In this document: piece after piece, positions 1 to 8,878 of the stretch
Numbering within the stretch: the stretch's first letter is position 1
Layout: each line of letters opens with the position of its first letter
Assembly: GCA_964426875.1 (NCBI GenBank)
Contig: CAYRSB010000015.1
Span: 1-51,789, forward strand
Origin: Caldatribacterium sp964426875
GTDB taxonomy: Bacteria > Atribacterota > Atribacteria > Atribacterales > Caldatribacteriaceae
DNA length: 51,789 bases
Direction of reading: 5' to 3'
Position numbers and translations under genes: made by a program
Notes under the pieces: generated by a model
What the model saw: only the letters and a program-made list of their open reading frames with translations
Told to the model about the DNA's origin: nothing
Databases searched by the model: none

Positions 1-1062
1 AACCCTGGTCCAGCAGCCCTGCCTCTCCCAGTTCTCGAGCGTGTACGGGATGAAATGCTCAATTTTCGCGAAACGGGAATGTCTATCCTTGAGATGAGTC
101 ACCGCTCAAAGTCCTTTGAGAATATTCTCAACGATGCGGTAACACGGGTAAAACGGCTCTTGAAACTCGATGAGCATTTCCACGTGATTTTCCTCCAGGG
201 TGGGGCAAGCCTGCAGTTTGCCATGGTTCCAATGAACCTTGCTCTTGAGAGGAAATCAGTAGGATACGTTGATACTGGATATTGGGCCTCTAAAGCGATT
301 AAGGAAGCACAGATTCTGGGAAAAGACGTGAAGGTTCTCGCCTCATCCGCAGACAAAAACTACACCTATATTCCGAAGGACTTTGTCCTTGACGAAAACT
401 TCTCGTACCTTCACTTTACTTCGAATAATACTATTGAAGGAACCCAATGGCAGAGCTTCCCAGACGCTCAGGGTATACCGCTTGTGAGCGACATGTCCTC
501 AGATATCTTCAGCCGGGTCTTCGACCCGGATCTTTTTGGGCTCATCTACGCCGGGGCACAGAAAAATGCCGGTCCGGCCGGGGTGACTGTTGTCATAATC
601 CGCGAAGATATGTTCCCCCGAACTCCCAAAAATCTTCCTACCATGCTCAACTACCTGACCTTTGTGGAATCAAACTCCCTATACAATACGCCCCCCTGCT
701 TTGCAGTCTACATCGTAGACCTCGTGATGGAGTGGCTTGAGGAAACCATCGGGGGTCTTGAGAACATGGAGGCCATCAACCGCAAGAAGGCAAAGATCCT
801 CTATGACTACATCGACAGCCAGGACTTCTACACGAGTCCTGTTGTACCTGAAGACCGTTCGCTCATGAACGTCGTCTTCCGCCTCCCTAATCCAGAACTT
901 GAAGAGAAATTCGTCAAGGAAGCAGAGAAAGAAGGGCTGGTAGGTCTGAAAGGGCACCGTTCGGTCGGTGGATGTCGAGCTTCCCTATACAACGCCGTAA
1001 CGGTGGAGGCAGTGGAGACCCTCGTGGACTTCATGAAAGAATTTGTCCGCAAGAATGCCTGA
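1..1062 (+). CDS. serC: phosphoserine aminotransferase, 5' end missing
   Basis: Class V, PLP-dependent aminotransferase that converts 3-phosphohydroxypyruvate and glutamate to phosphoserine in serine synthesis. The reading frame is open from base 1: NPGPAALPLPVLERVRDEML followed by TGMSILEMSHRSK is the typical SerC N-terminus, so only a few residues are lost off the window edge. The PLP lysine lies in AGAQKNAGPAG at about residue 188 of the fragment, and the C-terminal substrate region GLKGHRSVGGCRASLYNA is present. About 353 codons remain against a usual 360. The stop codon lies inside a perfect hairpin shared with the convergent kinase gene. Family assignment is secure. Confidence 0.95.
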   Translation, partial: NPGPAALPLPVLERVRDEMLNFRETGMSILEMSHRSKSFENILNDAVTRVKRLLKLDEHFHVIFLQGGASLQFAMVPMNLALERKSVGYVDTGYWASKAIKEAQILGKDVKVLASSADKNYTYIPKDFVLDENFSYLHFTSNNTIEGTQWQSFPDAQGIPLVSDMSSDIFSRVFDPDLFGLIYAGAQKNAGPAGVTVVIIREDMFPRTPKNLPTMLNYLTFVESNSLYNTPPCFAVYIVDLVMEWLEETIGGLENMEAINRKKAKILYDYIDSQDFYTSPVVPEDRSLMNVVFRLPNPELEEKFVKEAEKEGLVGLKGHRSVGGCRASLYNAVTVEAVETLVDFMKEFVRKNA

Positions 1063-1080
1063 GGGGATTTCCCCTCAGGC
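1057..1080. terminator. bidirectional hairpin between convergent serC and kinase genes
   Basis: Perfect 10-bp inverted repeat (GCCTGAGGGG, loop ATTT, CCCCTCAGGC). The stop codons of both convergent genes (serC TGA at 1060-1062; kinase TGA at 1077-1075) lie within the stem. There is no clear T-tract on either side, so it may act as an RNA-stabilising or weak terminator structure. Confidence 0.6.
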
Positions 1081-2547
1081 AAGGTTGAATCCCACAAACT
1101 CCTGAAAGAGAGACGCATTCGTCTCGTATACCTTTTCCCAGAAGTGGAAAAGCTGTTCGTAGAAATCTCGAGCCTCTTTTTCAGGCACAATGGGGCCCTC
1201 AGTGGGGAAAAGCGAAGGAGGCAATTCTTCAAAGGAACGAATGTGTCCCATCGCTTTGAGGGCTACAAAGAAGGCTCCTTTCGCCGAAGAGGAAGGATAG
1301 GTACTCACCCCAAGGGGAACACCGAGAACATTTGAAAGGACTCTTTTCCCGGCTTCAGAAAGGGCAAACCCTCCCCCGATGATAACCTTCTTTGGCAAAC
1401 CCATAACCCCGACAAGCATCTCAAAAACGGCGCGGATTGAGAAAGCCACGCTCTCATACGCCGCCTGGAGAAAGGCCTCAGGGGTGTGGAAAAAAGAAAG
1501 ACCAAAGAGAATACCCCGAGCGTAGGGGTCCCAGTAGGGACTTCGTTCCCCGGTGAGGAAAGGAATCAAAAGGGGACGGCGGCGGAAAAGGTCAAGGGCC
1601 ACCTCTTTCTCCTTCACAAGGTCTCTCATCCAGGAGAACACGATACCACCATTGTTGATGGCTCCTCCTCCTACCCAGACGTTCGAGGCAAGGTAGTAAC
1701 ACCAGGCACGTTTCCTGGGGTCGACGACCGGTTTTCGAGCACACATACGCACTGCACCTGAAGAACCGACGCTTATGACCATTTCCCCCTCCCGGAAGCA
1801 CCCCTCTCCCAGATTGGCGAAGGGACCATCCCCTCCACCCCACACTACCGGAATTCCCAGGGGGAGTCCTGTGGCTTCAGAAAAATCTCTTCCGGTAAGG
1901 GGAGCAACAAAATCTGGTTCACAGAGAGGAGGGAGAAGTTTCAGGGGACACCCCAAGAGACTACATACCGCTTCACTCCATTCTTTCCTCTCAAGCTCCA
2001 GAAGTCCGGTCCCCGAAGCAGTGGAATAATCTGAAAAAAGCTCCCCTGTGAGGCGCCAGAGAACCCAATCCTTTATACCCAGAATTTTGTGTGTCCTTTC
2101 CCAGAGGTCCCTTTTGTGCTTCTGGACCCAGAGGATGCGGGGGAGATGATAAATGGTGTGCAGTGGTGTGGCAGTCAAACAGTAGATATTCTGAGAGTCG
2201 TAAACCTTTCGGAATTCTTCCATTTCTCTGAAAGACCTGGTATCCATCCAATTCCACAGGGGTGCAAGGGGTCTCCCCTCCCCATCCACCAAAAGAAAAC
2301 TATGGAGCATGGTGTCAAAGGTAAGAGCGGAAAAAGAAGAAGGGCAAAAAGAGGACGTAGCCTCTTTGACGGCATCTACCAGAGCAGAAATGATGTCTTC
2401 CGGGTCTTGCTCGGCAAAGCCAGGGGAAGGAGAAAGGGTAGGATACTCTCTTTTGGTAGAAAACAGTACGTTCCCCGAAAAATCAAAAACGCAAACTTTC
2501 AAAGAAGAAGTCCCCAGATCCGCTGCAAGAAAGAGTTCCTCTGCCAT
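1075..2547 (-). CDS. FGGY-family carbohydrate kinase
   Basis: ATP-dependent sugar kinase of the xylulokinase/gluconokinase family. The N-terminal phosphate-binding motif AADLGTSSLKVCVFD, the central GGGDGPFANLGEGC and the C-terminal adenosine-motif region VIIGGGFALSEAGKRVLSN are all visible. It has about 490 residues, normal for the family. The ATG at 2547 is chosen because a G-rich Shine-Dalgarno-like stretch precedes it; a TTG twelve bases upstream is possible. TFDTMLHSFLLVD and NWMDTR resemble gluconokinase-type members, but the substrate cannot be fixed from sequence alone. It is the last gene of the long minus-strand block and may have its own promoter at 2574-2579. Confidence 0.85.
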   Translation of the reverse strand: MAEELFLAADLGTSSLKVCVFDFSGNVLFSTKREYPTLSPSPGFAEQDPEDIISALVDAVKEATSSFCPSSFSALTFDTMLHSFLLVDGEGRPLAPLWNWMDTRSFREMEEFRKVYDSQNIYCLTATPLHTIYHLPRILWVQKHKRDLWERTHKILGIKDWVLWRLTGELFSDYSTASGTGLLELERKEWSEAVCSLLGCPLKLLPPLCEPDFVAPLTGRDFSEATGLPLGIPVVWGGGDGPFANLGEGCFREGEMVISVGSSGAVRMCARKPVVDPRKRAWCYYLASNVWVGGGAINNGGIVFSWMRDLVKEKEVALDLFRRRPLLIPFLTGERSPYWDPYARGILFGLSFFHTPEAFLQAAYESVAFSIRAVFEMLVGVMGLPKKVIIGGGFALSEAGKRVLSNVLGVPLGVSTYPSSSAKGAFFVALKAMGHIRSFEELPPSLFPTEGPIVPEKEARDFYEQLFHFWEKVYETNASLFQEFVGFNLA

Positions 2548-2573
2548 CTCAACCCCCAAAGCGTCTTTTTCCT

Positions 2574-2579
2574 ATTATA
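2574..2579 (-). promoter_or_regulatory. candidate -10 box for the FGGY kinase
   Basis: The minus strand reads a perfect TATAAT 27 bases upstream of the chosen kinase start. No convincing -35 box lies at 17 bases. It sits in the roughly 150-base gap after gltX, where an independent promoter is plausible. Confidence 0.4.
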
Positions 2580-2697
2580 TCCTCTTAAAGAAAAGGAGAA
2601 AGATGTTTGCCAAAACAGTACAGGACGGGCAAAACCTGTCCTCAAAGCAATATGCCATCTTCTTCGACCGCCGGCGGACAGGGCTACCCGATCCAAG

Positions 2698-2720
2698 GAC
2701 AAAGTAGAGTCTACTTTGTC
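2698..2720. repeat. 23-bp palindrome over the gltX stop codon
   Basis: GACAAAGTAGA and TCTACTTTGTC are perfect 11-bp arms around one base. The gltX TAG stop is in the right arm. There is no T-tract, and the one-base centre suits a protein-binding DNA site better than an RNA loop. It lies about 120 bases upstream of the kinase -10 candidate. Confidence 0.5.
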
Positions 2721-4186
2721 TTCTCGAGGAATCCCAGAGTTCTTTTTATCCGGGCAAGAACCCTATCCCTCCCAAGGACACTCAAGAGCTCAAAAAGCCC
2801 CGGGCCAACCTTCTTACCTGATACAGCCACCCGAAGAGGGTGAATGAATTGTGCTGCCTTGATTCCTCGACGCTCTGCTTCTCTTCGGATTGCCGCTTCA
2901 AGAGTTTTCACCTCGAAATCTTCAAGGCCCATCAGAAGCTCGTAGGACCAGGTGAGGAAATCCTTTACCCTTCCTTGGAAAAGGACACTCTCCACTGCCT
3001 GAGGATCGTACTCGTAGTTCTCCACAAAGAAGTACTCCGCGTCTTCAAGGACCTGCGCCACATAGTGAATACGTTCCTTCATGAGCTGCATGACCTTTTT
3101 GCAATACTCGAAAAATCCCGGAGTGACTTCCTCTCTAAGGATTCTCCCATTTTTCTCCAGAACATCGATGAGAATTCCGGCCAGGCGTTCATCGTCTGTA
3201 GACCGCAGATATACTCCGTTCATCCAGTTGAGCTTATCGAGATCAAACACTGCAGCGTGTTTCGTTACCTGCTCTAGAGAAAAACGTTCAACGATCTCTT
3301 CCCGGGTGAAAATTTCTTTCTCCTCCTCTCCGGTGGCCCAGCTCAGGCGAGCGAGGTAGTTCACCATGGCCTCCGGGAGATACCCCATGTCCCGGTAATA
3401 GGTAACAGAAGGTGAACCATGGCGCTTACTCAAGCGGGTTCGGTCCTTTCCCAAAATCATGGGAATGTGGGCAAATTCAGGACAAGAAAATCCCAGGGCT
3501 TTGTAGAGGAGTACCTGGCGAGGGGTGTTCGAGATGTGGTCGTCTCCCCGGATGACATGGGTGATACGCATGAAGGCATCGTCTACCACACAGGCAAAAT
3601 TATAGGTGGGCATGCCATCGGATTTCATAATGACAAAATCGTCCAGTTCCTCGTTTTCAAAGGTTACCTCTCCCCGCAACATGTCGATGAAGGTGGTCGT
3701 TCCCTCCGGAATGCGGAAACGAAGTACCGGCTTCCTCCCTTCAACCCGAAAAACTCCTTTCTCCTTCTCACTCAAAGCAAGGCAACGCCGGTCATACCTC
3801 CAGCTCTTTCCTTCAGTGAGAGCCTTTTCTTTCCTTTCCTTAAGTTCCTCGGGAGTGCAGAAACACTCATAGGCCAGACCTTCTTTAAGAAGCCTTTCTG
3901 CCTCCTGACGGTAGAGATGTAAGCGCCGACTCTGAAAGTACGGACCATAAGATCCCCCAACCTCTGGACCCTCATCCCAAAAGAAGCCAAGCCACTTAAG
4001 ACTTTCAAGAATCACCTGGACCGACTCTTCCGTTGAGCGGGTAAGGTCGGTATCCTCGATGCGCAGAATGAAAATACCCCCATGTTTGCGGGCAAAGGCC
4101 CAGTTAAAGAGTGCCGTTCGTGCTCCTCCCAGGTGCAGAAAACCAGTGGGACTGGGAGCAAAACGCACTCGAACAGTTTCACCCAT
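2711..4186 (-). CDS. gltX: glutamyl-tRNA synthetase
   Basis: Class I aminoacyl-tRNA synthetase charging tRNA-Glu (491 residues, usual size). The HIGH-type motif appears as HLGG within PSPTGFLHLGGARTALFNW at residues 11-29, and the KMSKS-type motif as RLSKRHG near residue 250. The C-terminal anticodon-binding region is complete. A cysteine pair near residue 108 (CFC) recalls the zinc site of some GluRS. The ATG at 4186 overlaps the thioesterase stop by 8 bases, indicating translational coupling. Whether it is discriminating or also charges tRNA-Gln cannot be judged here. Confidence 0.96.
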   Translation of the reverse strand: MGETVRVRFAPSPTGFLHLGGARTALFNWAFARKHGGIFILRIEDTDLTRSTEESVQVILESLKWLGFFWDEGPEVGGSYGPYFQSRRLHLYRQEAERLLKEGLAYECFCTPEELKERKEKALTEGKSWRYDRRCLALSEKEKGVFRVEGRKPVLRFRIPEGTTTFIDMLRGEVTFENEELDDFVIMKSDGMPTYNFACVVDDAFMRITHVIRGDDHISNTPRQVLLYKALGFSCPEFAHIPMILGKDRTRLSKRHGSPSVTYYRDMGYLPEAMVNYLARLSWATGEEEKEIFTREEIVERFSLEQVTKHAAVFDLDKLNWMNGVYLRSTDDERLAGILIDVLEKNGRILREEVTPGFFEYCKKVMQLMKERIHYVAQVLEDAEYFFVENYEYDPQAVESVLFQGRVKDFLTWSYELLMGLEDFEVKTLEAAIRREAERRGIKAAQFIHPLRVAVSGKKVGPGLFELLSVLGRDRVLARIKRTLGFLEKTK

Positions 4187-4592
4187 TACCGCTCACTCCC
4201 TCGAGAATGACAAAAATACCCTTTCCTTCAGCCACTCTTTCTCCATCATAGAGGATTTCTCCCCAGGCTTCAACGATTCTCCCTTGCTTCCCCTTAATCT
4301 TCCCCCGCACTCGAAGCAATCGCTCCGTGGGGCAGGGCTTCTGGTACCGCACCTCAAGTGTCCCGGTTACCGCAAAAATGCCTGCCCTCTTCACACTATG
4401 GGACATAACCTCATCAAGCAAAGATGCTACAATACCCCCATGAGTCACTCCCTCAAACCCTTGGAGATACCAGGGAACCTGGACGTCTGTCTCTGTCCAC
4501 TCACCGTTTTGGGTGAAACGCAGGGCCAATCCATAAGGATTCCGCTCCCCACAAAAAAAGCACTGCCTGTTGTCGACAAACGGCATCTTCAT
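4179..4592 (-). CDS. PaaI-type hotdog-fold thioesterase
   Basis: Small hotdog-fold protein (137 residues) likely to hydrolyse acyl-CoA thioesters. The N-terminal CFFCGERNPYGLALRF pattern, the central HGGIVASLLDEVM (catalytic Asp/Glu helix) and TGTLEVRYQKPCP are typical of the PaaI/4HBT group. The start ATG overlaps the upstream stop (ATGA) and has an AAAGGGG ribosome site. It lies between a deacetylase-like gene and gltX; the neighbours do not reveal the acyl substrate. Confidence 0.82.
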   Translation of the reverse strand: MKMPFVDNRQCFFCGERNPYGLALRFTQNGEWTETDVQVPWYLQGFEGVTHGGIVASLLDEVMSHSVKRAGIFAVTGTLEVRYQKPCPTERLLRVRGKIKGKQGRIVEAWGEILYDGERVAEGKGIFVILEGVSGNG

Positions 4593-5677
4593 CGACCCCT
4601 TTCATCGATGATCTCAGAGAGAAAGGCAAGTTCGCAGTCCTCAGGAAGTTCATGAATGAATCGCCGGAGAGCCTCATAGGTCGCCTCTCTGGGGTGACCA
4701 ATGGCGACTGCAAACCCTCTCTTACGGGCCAAGGCACACGTCTCATAAAGCCTTGCCAGTACGTACTCCACAGAAGCCTCGCCGTCTAAGAAAACGTCCC
4801 GCTGCAAGGCTGGAACACCACTCTCACGCATTACCCGACAGGCTGAAGAACGGGGGGTGGTGAGACTGTCCAGGAAATACAGGCCTTTTTCCCTCAAGAA
4901 CAGAGCACACCACCGCATGAGACGATCGTTCTGTGTGGCCAAGGACCCCTTGTGGTTGTTGAAACCCCGAGCTTGGGGAATGCACCGCAGAGCCTCCTCA
5001 AGCATGTGCCTTGCCGTGTCCTCCGAGGCATTGTGGCGTAAGAGGAAGTGCTCTCCCGAGTTCTCCTGGGGGTCAACTGCCTCCATGGGAAGGTGGACGA
5101 GCACTTCTTTGCCCTGTGCTCTGGCCAAACGAGCCAGGGAAGGACTTTGCGAAAGATGAGGGAAAATGGCTACATTGAGCTTTACGGGGAGGGCAAGAAA
5201 CTTTTCTGCCATGGAGTGGTTGTATCCTATATCATCGATAACAATAGCTATCAGGTGTCTCGGTTGTTCCCGAAGAAAGAAACGGAACCATTCTCTATCT
5301 CCCCAAAAGAGGCTGTAGAGATCCTCCTCAGAATACTTCTCCCGAAGGCCAAAGAGGCGAAAAGGGGCAACGAACGCTGCCATGCTGGCGAAAAAACGCT
5401 CTTTTTCTTTTCTTCCTCGAAAGAGGACCTCGATTTCAAAGTACGGCCTTTCGTGCGAGGGATGGGAAAGGATAGAGAAAGAAGAGGCGTGTTCTTTGAC
5501 GGTTTGGAGGACCAGGAGAACAAGCCATTCTTCACTCCTAAGGAACGAGAAGGTCTGCAAAAGGAGCAAACGCCCCTCTCTGGCAAGCTCTCTTTCAATC
5601 CCCAGAGCAAAGAGCACTACCCCCCACCCGATGAAGAAAATAAGGATCAAGGGAACAATACTACGAGACCAACGCAT
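4589..5677 (-). CDS. divergent polysaccharide deacetylase family protein (YibQ-like)
   Basis: Membrane-anchored protein of the divergent polysaccharide deacetylase group (DUF610/YibQ). One N-terminal membrane segment (residues about 8-27) precedes a roughly 110-residue spacer. The deacetylase-like barrel starts at LIAIVIDDIGYN and carries VLVHLPMEA, GFNNHKGSLAT, YFLDSLTTPRSSA and AIGHPREAT. In many diderms, YibQ genes follow envC and ctpA exactly as here, which suggests a role in envelope polysaccharide turnover. The start overlaps the ctpA end by 17 bases. Enzymatic activity of this group is not well established. Confidence 0.85.
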   Translation of the reverse strand: MRWSRSIVPLILIFFIGWGVVLFALGIERELAREGRLLLLQTFSFLRSEEWLVLLVLQTVKEHASSFSILSHPSHERPYFEIEVLFRGRKEKERFFASMAAFVAPFRLFGLREKYSEEDLYSLFWGDREWFRFFLREQPRHLIAIVIDDIGYNHSMAEKFLALPVKLNVAIFPHLSQSPSLARLARAQGKEVLVHLPMEAVDPQENSGEHFLLRHNASEDTARHMLEEALRCIPQARGFNNHKGSLATQNDRLMRWCALFLREKGLYFLDSLTTPRSSACRVMRESGVPALQRDVFLDGEASVEYVLARLYETCALARKRGFAVAIGHPREATYEALRRFIHELPEDCELAFLSEIIDERGR

Positions 5678-6836
5678 TTTGTCTGAAGAGCTTTTTGAGC
5701 TCCTCTATGCCTTTCGCAAGTTGTTCGTCCTCGTTGCCCACTACCACATCGGGGACGATACCCCGACCGTTTATGTCTGTTCCATCAGCAAGGTAGTACT
5801 TGGAAACGGTGAAAACCACTCCTCCACCGTGAGGAAGAGGGGAAATTTCCTGAATAACTCCCTTTCCAAAAGTCTTCTCACCCACAAGGACGGCATGAGC
5901 ACCGAGACGCAAGATACCGGCAAGGATTTCCGCTCCACTTGCTGTCCCCCGATTGACGAGAACCACCATGGGGGCTTCCACAATAGGATGTACAAAATTC
6001 GTCACCGTTTCCCTTTTGCCGTCCCGGTCCTCGACGATGAGAAGTTCCTCCCCGTAAGGAACAAAAAGCCCAGAGGTCAGAAGGGCGGCCGAAAGGAGTC
6101 CTCCAGGGTTGTTCCGCAAATCGAAGACAAATCCCAGGACTCCCTGGGCGAGTAAATCGTTGATGGCCTTTCGCACTTCCTCTCCCGTTCTTCCATGGAA
6201 TTCGGAAATACGCACAAGACCGACTCTTTCCGGCAAAAGCTCATAGCTCACGCTCTGAATCTTCACGATGTCCCGGATAATCTCTACTGTAAAGCTTTCT
6301 GGAGCTCCCTCCCGACTGAGAGTGAGGATCACCTTCGTGCCTTTTGCACCCCGCATCTTTCGCACCGCCTGGTCAAGAGACATACCTGAAGTGGCTTCTC
6401 CATCAATGGCCACAATCACATCTCCTGCCTTAACCCCAGCACGGTCTGCCGGGGAACCCTCAATGGGTGAAATGACGGTCAATTTTTCGTCCTGGATGGC
6501 GATGACGATGCCAACTCCTGAGAACTCTCCCTCGATGGTGTCGCTGGTCTCAATTTTGTAATCCTCGGGGTTGAGATAGCGGGCGTAAGGGTCTGGCAGT
6601 GCCCGAAGCACTCCCCGGATCGCTTCCTCAAGAAGGGCCTCTTCATCAAGAGGCTTTTCTGAGTAGAACTTCTCCCGAATCAGAGAAATGGTCTCAAAGA
6701 GTGGTTCCCAGTTTTCGAAACCTCCATTCTTTCCCAACCCAAAAGCGGAAAACTCCCTCTGTACTAAAAAGAAAAGTATTCCGCAAAGAATAACTCCTCC
6801 CACAACAATGTGTAACCACTTTTTTCTTTCTCTCAC
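5661..6836 (-). CDS. ctpA: S41-family C-terminal processing peptidase
   Basis: Periplasmic serine protease with an N-terminal membrane anchor (residues about 8-25), an S41 N-terminal helical region (LIREKFYSEKPLDEEALLEEA), a PDZ domain (GVGIVI ... SPADRAGVKAGDVIVAIDG) and the protease core. The catalytic serine is in NRGTASGAEILAG and the lysine in EKTFGKGVIQ; FDLRNNPGG is the conserved pocket. At 391 residues it is standard for CtpA/CtpB. GTG start at 6836 with a GAGGTGAAAGA ribosome site. It follows the EnvC-like gene by 17 bases, matching the common envC-ctpA order. Confidence 0.93.
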   Translation of the reverse strand: MRERKKWLHIVVGGVILCGILFFLVQREFSAFGLGKNGGFENWEPLFETISLIREKFYSEKPLDEEALLEEAIRGVLRALPDPYARYLNPEDYKIETSDTIEGEFSGVGIVIAIQDEKLTVISPIEGSPADRAGVKAGDVIVAIDGEATSGMSLDQAVRKMRGAKGTKVILTLSREGAPESFTVEIIRDIVKIQSVSYELLPERVGLVRISEFHGRTGEEVRKAINDLLAQGVLGFVFDLRNNPGGLLSAALLTSGLFVPYGEELLIVEDRDGKRETVTNFVHPIVEAPMVVLVNRGTASGAEILAGILRLGAHAVLVGEKTFGKGVIQEISPLPHGGGVVFTVSKYYLADGTDINGRGIVPDVVVGNEDEQLAKGIEELKKLFRQNALVS

Positions 6837-6853
6837 ACTCTTTCACCTCGAAT

Positions 6854-8026
6854 TCAGCGAAGCCACAGGAGGGGGTTCTCCTCCCGAGCGCTTGTGCCCA
6901 CTCGTACCTCAAAGTGTACCATTGGTCGGTCTGCAAGACCAGAGTCTCCACTCAGAGCAATGGTTTGTCCACCCCGTACTTCTTCTCCCGGCTTTACCCG
7001 GATTTCTCCCAAATGCGCGTACACGGTAATCACATCGTTCCCATGGTCAATGATGATCGTTTTCCCATATCCCCGAATGGTACTTGCCAAAATCACTACT
7101 CCGTCACCAGCAGCAAAGACTGCTGTCCCTACAGGACAGGCAATGTCAATACCAGGGTTGTAAAAGGTGATGCCGTAACGAGGGTCCTTACGTTCTCCAA
7201 ATTCTCGAAAGACTGTACCCCCCTGAACCGGCCAGAAGAACCTGCCCCGCTTTACCGGCTGAAAAGAAGGGGAGGGGATGCGTTTTTTCTGAAGTTCCTC
7301 CCGGAGTTTGGCGATGGTACTCTCAAGACTGCGTTGTGCTTGGGTCAGTTCTTGGCGACTTTTCTCAAAGCGAGCCCTGTCCTGGCCGAGGCGCCTGAGC
7401 ATTTCTTCTCGGGCCTTTCTAAGCTCTGCCAGGCGCTTGTTTTCTACAAGGAGTTTTTCTTTGAGCACCACCTCAAGCTTTATGCGCTGCTCAATTTCCT
7501 TGAGTTTCCCTTTGAGAGTACCCTCTCTCTCCAAGGCTTCCCGAATCTTTACGCTCTTAGAGCGGAGGCACTCCGCGGTGAGAAAATCCACACTTTCCTT
7601 TTCACTCTGGGGAACTCCAAAAAGAAGGCCTTCAAGGCGTCCGTCTCCACTATCAGTCGTGTACGCCCTTTTGAGTATTTTCTCCTGGCACTCTTGTTCT
7701 TTGTTGATAATCCAAGAAAGCTTTTCCGCTTCCTTCTGAAGATTTTTCCTTTGCCGTTCCAGAGTAAGAATCTTTTCCCGGGATTGAGCGATATCCTTCT
7801 CAAGACTTGCTATTTGTTGCTCAATTTTTGCCAATTCCCCGGTAAGGTCCTTTTCGCTCGAGAGGATACGCTTGAGTTCCCCCTCAAGGCGAGCTTGTTC
7901 CCTCTTGAGTTCTTCAAGCTTCTGTGTCTGCAAGGCAATCTCTTCCTCAAGAGGGTCCTGAGCCCAAAGGATTGGCCAAAAGAAAAAAACAAGAAAAAGC
8001 ACTAAAGAGATTCCCCACCACTTCAT
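6854..8026 (-). CDS. envC: EnvC-like murein hydrolase activator (degenerate M23 domain)
   Basis: Signal peptide (MKWWGISLVLFLVFFFWPILWA), long coiled coil (about residues 25-240) and a C-terminal LytM/M23 domain. The domain has lost the usual zinc ligands: the first motif reads NPGIDIACP where HxGxD is normal, and the last reads MVHFEV where HxH is normal. That pattern is known for EnvC-type activators that switch on amidases instead of cutting wall themselves. Its place directly after ftsE and ftsX, the ABC complex that drives EnvC, supports this. The ATG at 8026 shares one base with the ftsX stop (TAATG), which decides the start. Confidence 0.88.
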   Translation of the reverse strand: MKWWGISLVLFLVFFFWPILWAQDPLEEEIALQTQKLEELKREQARLEGELKRILSSEKDLTGELAKIEQQIASLEKDIAQSREKILTLERQRKNLQKEAEKLSWIINKEQECQEKILKRAYTTDSGDGRLEGLLFGVPQSEKESVDFLTAECLRSKSVKIREALEREGTLKGKLKEIEQRIKLEVVLKEKLLVENKRLAELRKAREEMLRRLGQDRARFEKSRQELTQAQRSLESTIAKLREELQKKRIPSPSFQPVKRGRFFWPVQGGTVFREFGERKDPRYGITFYNPGIDIACPVGTAVFAAGDGVVILASTIRGYGKTIIIDHGNDVITVYAHLGEIRVKPGEEVRGGQTIALSGDSGLADRPMVHFEVRVGTSAREENPLLWLR

Positions 8027-8877
8027 TAGGTCTCCCTCCGTGCCTTCCAGAATCCTAGAGAAGCTCCCAGGATTCCCACTCCACACCCCCCCGTAAGGTC
8101 AAGAAGAAAAAGGGGGAGCAAGACCTCCTCCAAGTTCACCCGAACAAAGCCGGGAAAAGCACCTTCCACAAGGCGCAGAAAGGCGGCAAGAAAAAGAACG
8201 CTCACCACAAAAGCACCGATTCCACCGCAAAGGCCCGAGAGAAAACCCTCCCAGAGAAAGGGGGCTCGAGAAAACCCCTCTGTTGCCCCTACTAAGGAGA
8301 GAACACGAACCTCTCTACTCCGCAGGCGAACCCCAAAGGCGGTAACCACCACCACAACAAACACAGCAAACCCCAACACAAAAAGGAGAAATACCCCACC
8401 CACTCCAGTAAGAAGCCGCAAAAGGCGAAGAAAGCTTTCCACCTCTCTCCCTCCATAGAGGACTTCCTCAAAGGCATCGTTTTTTTGAAGCTCCCTCACA
8501 AAATCAGGAAGGTCCTCAATGTTCTTAAGGTAGATCTCCAGAGAGGCAGGAAGCAAGGTTTCGGGAAACTCTTCTTCCCCAAGCCCGAGACGATTCTGAA
8601 GGCGTTCTTTCGCTTCCTCAGGCGAAACAAAAACTACTCGCTCCACCAAGGGATGAGTCGCAAGGGAAAGACGCACTCCGTCCATAGACTCTGAAGACAA
8701 GGTTCCCCGAAAAAAGGCCCGCACCACAAATCGTTCTCGCCAGCTCCCTCTGAGTTTCACCGTCTCCACATAAGTAAAGGTCACTACATTCAAAAGAAGC
8801 TGAGAGAGAAAGATGCCCAGAAAGGCAAGCACAAAAAGACCAGGTTTCCGAAAAAGATATCGAGAAACATGCCCCAT
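8026..8877 (-). CDS. ftsX: cell division ABC permease FtsX
   Basis: Membrane partner of FtsE. It has one N-terminal membrane segment (GLFVLAFLGIFLSQLLLNVV), an extracytoplasmic domain of about 100 residues (LATHPLVERVVFVSPEEAKE... is the conserved ECD part), then three C-terminal segments. About 283 residues, as usual. The start at 8877 (MGHVSRYLFRKPG) follows the ftsE stop by one base (TGAaATG); the longer upstream frame has no support. It transmits FtsE ATPase activity to the EnvC-like protein encoded next. Confidence 0.9.
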   Translation of the reverse strand: MGHVSRYLFRKPGLFVLAFLGIFLSQLLLNVVTFTYVETVKLRGSWRERFVVRAFFRGTLSSESMDGVRLSLATHPLVERVVFVSPEEAKERLQNRLGLGEEEFPETLLPASLEIYLKNIEDLPDFVRELQKNDAFEEVLYGGREVESFLRLLRLLTGVGGVFLLFVLGFAVFVVVVVTAFGVRLRSREVRVLSLVGATEGFSRAPFLWEGFLSGLCGGIGAFVVSVLFLAAFLRLVEGAFPGFVRVNLEEVLLPLFLLDLTGGCGVGILGASLGFWKARRET

Positions 8878-8878
8878 T

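Noticed and set aside
447..740. Plus-strand 97-codon frame inside serC
   Set aside because: It is an out-of-frame shadow of serC.
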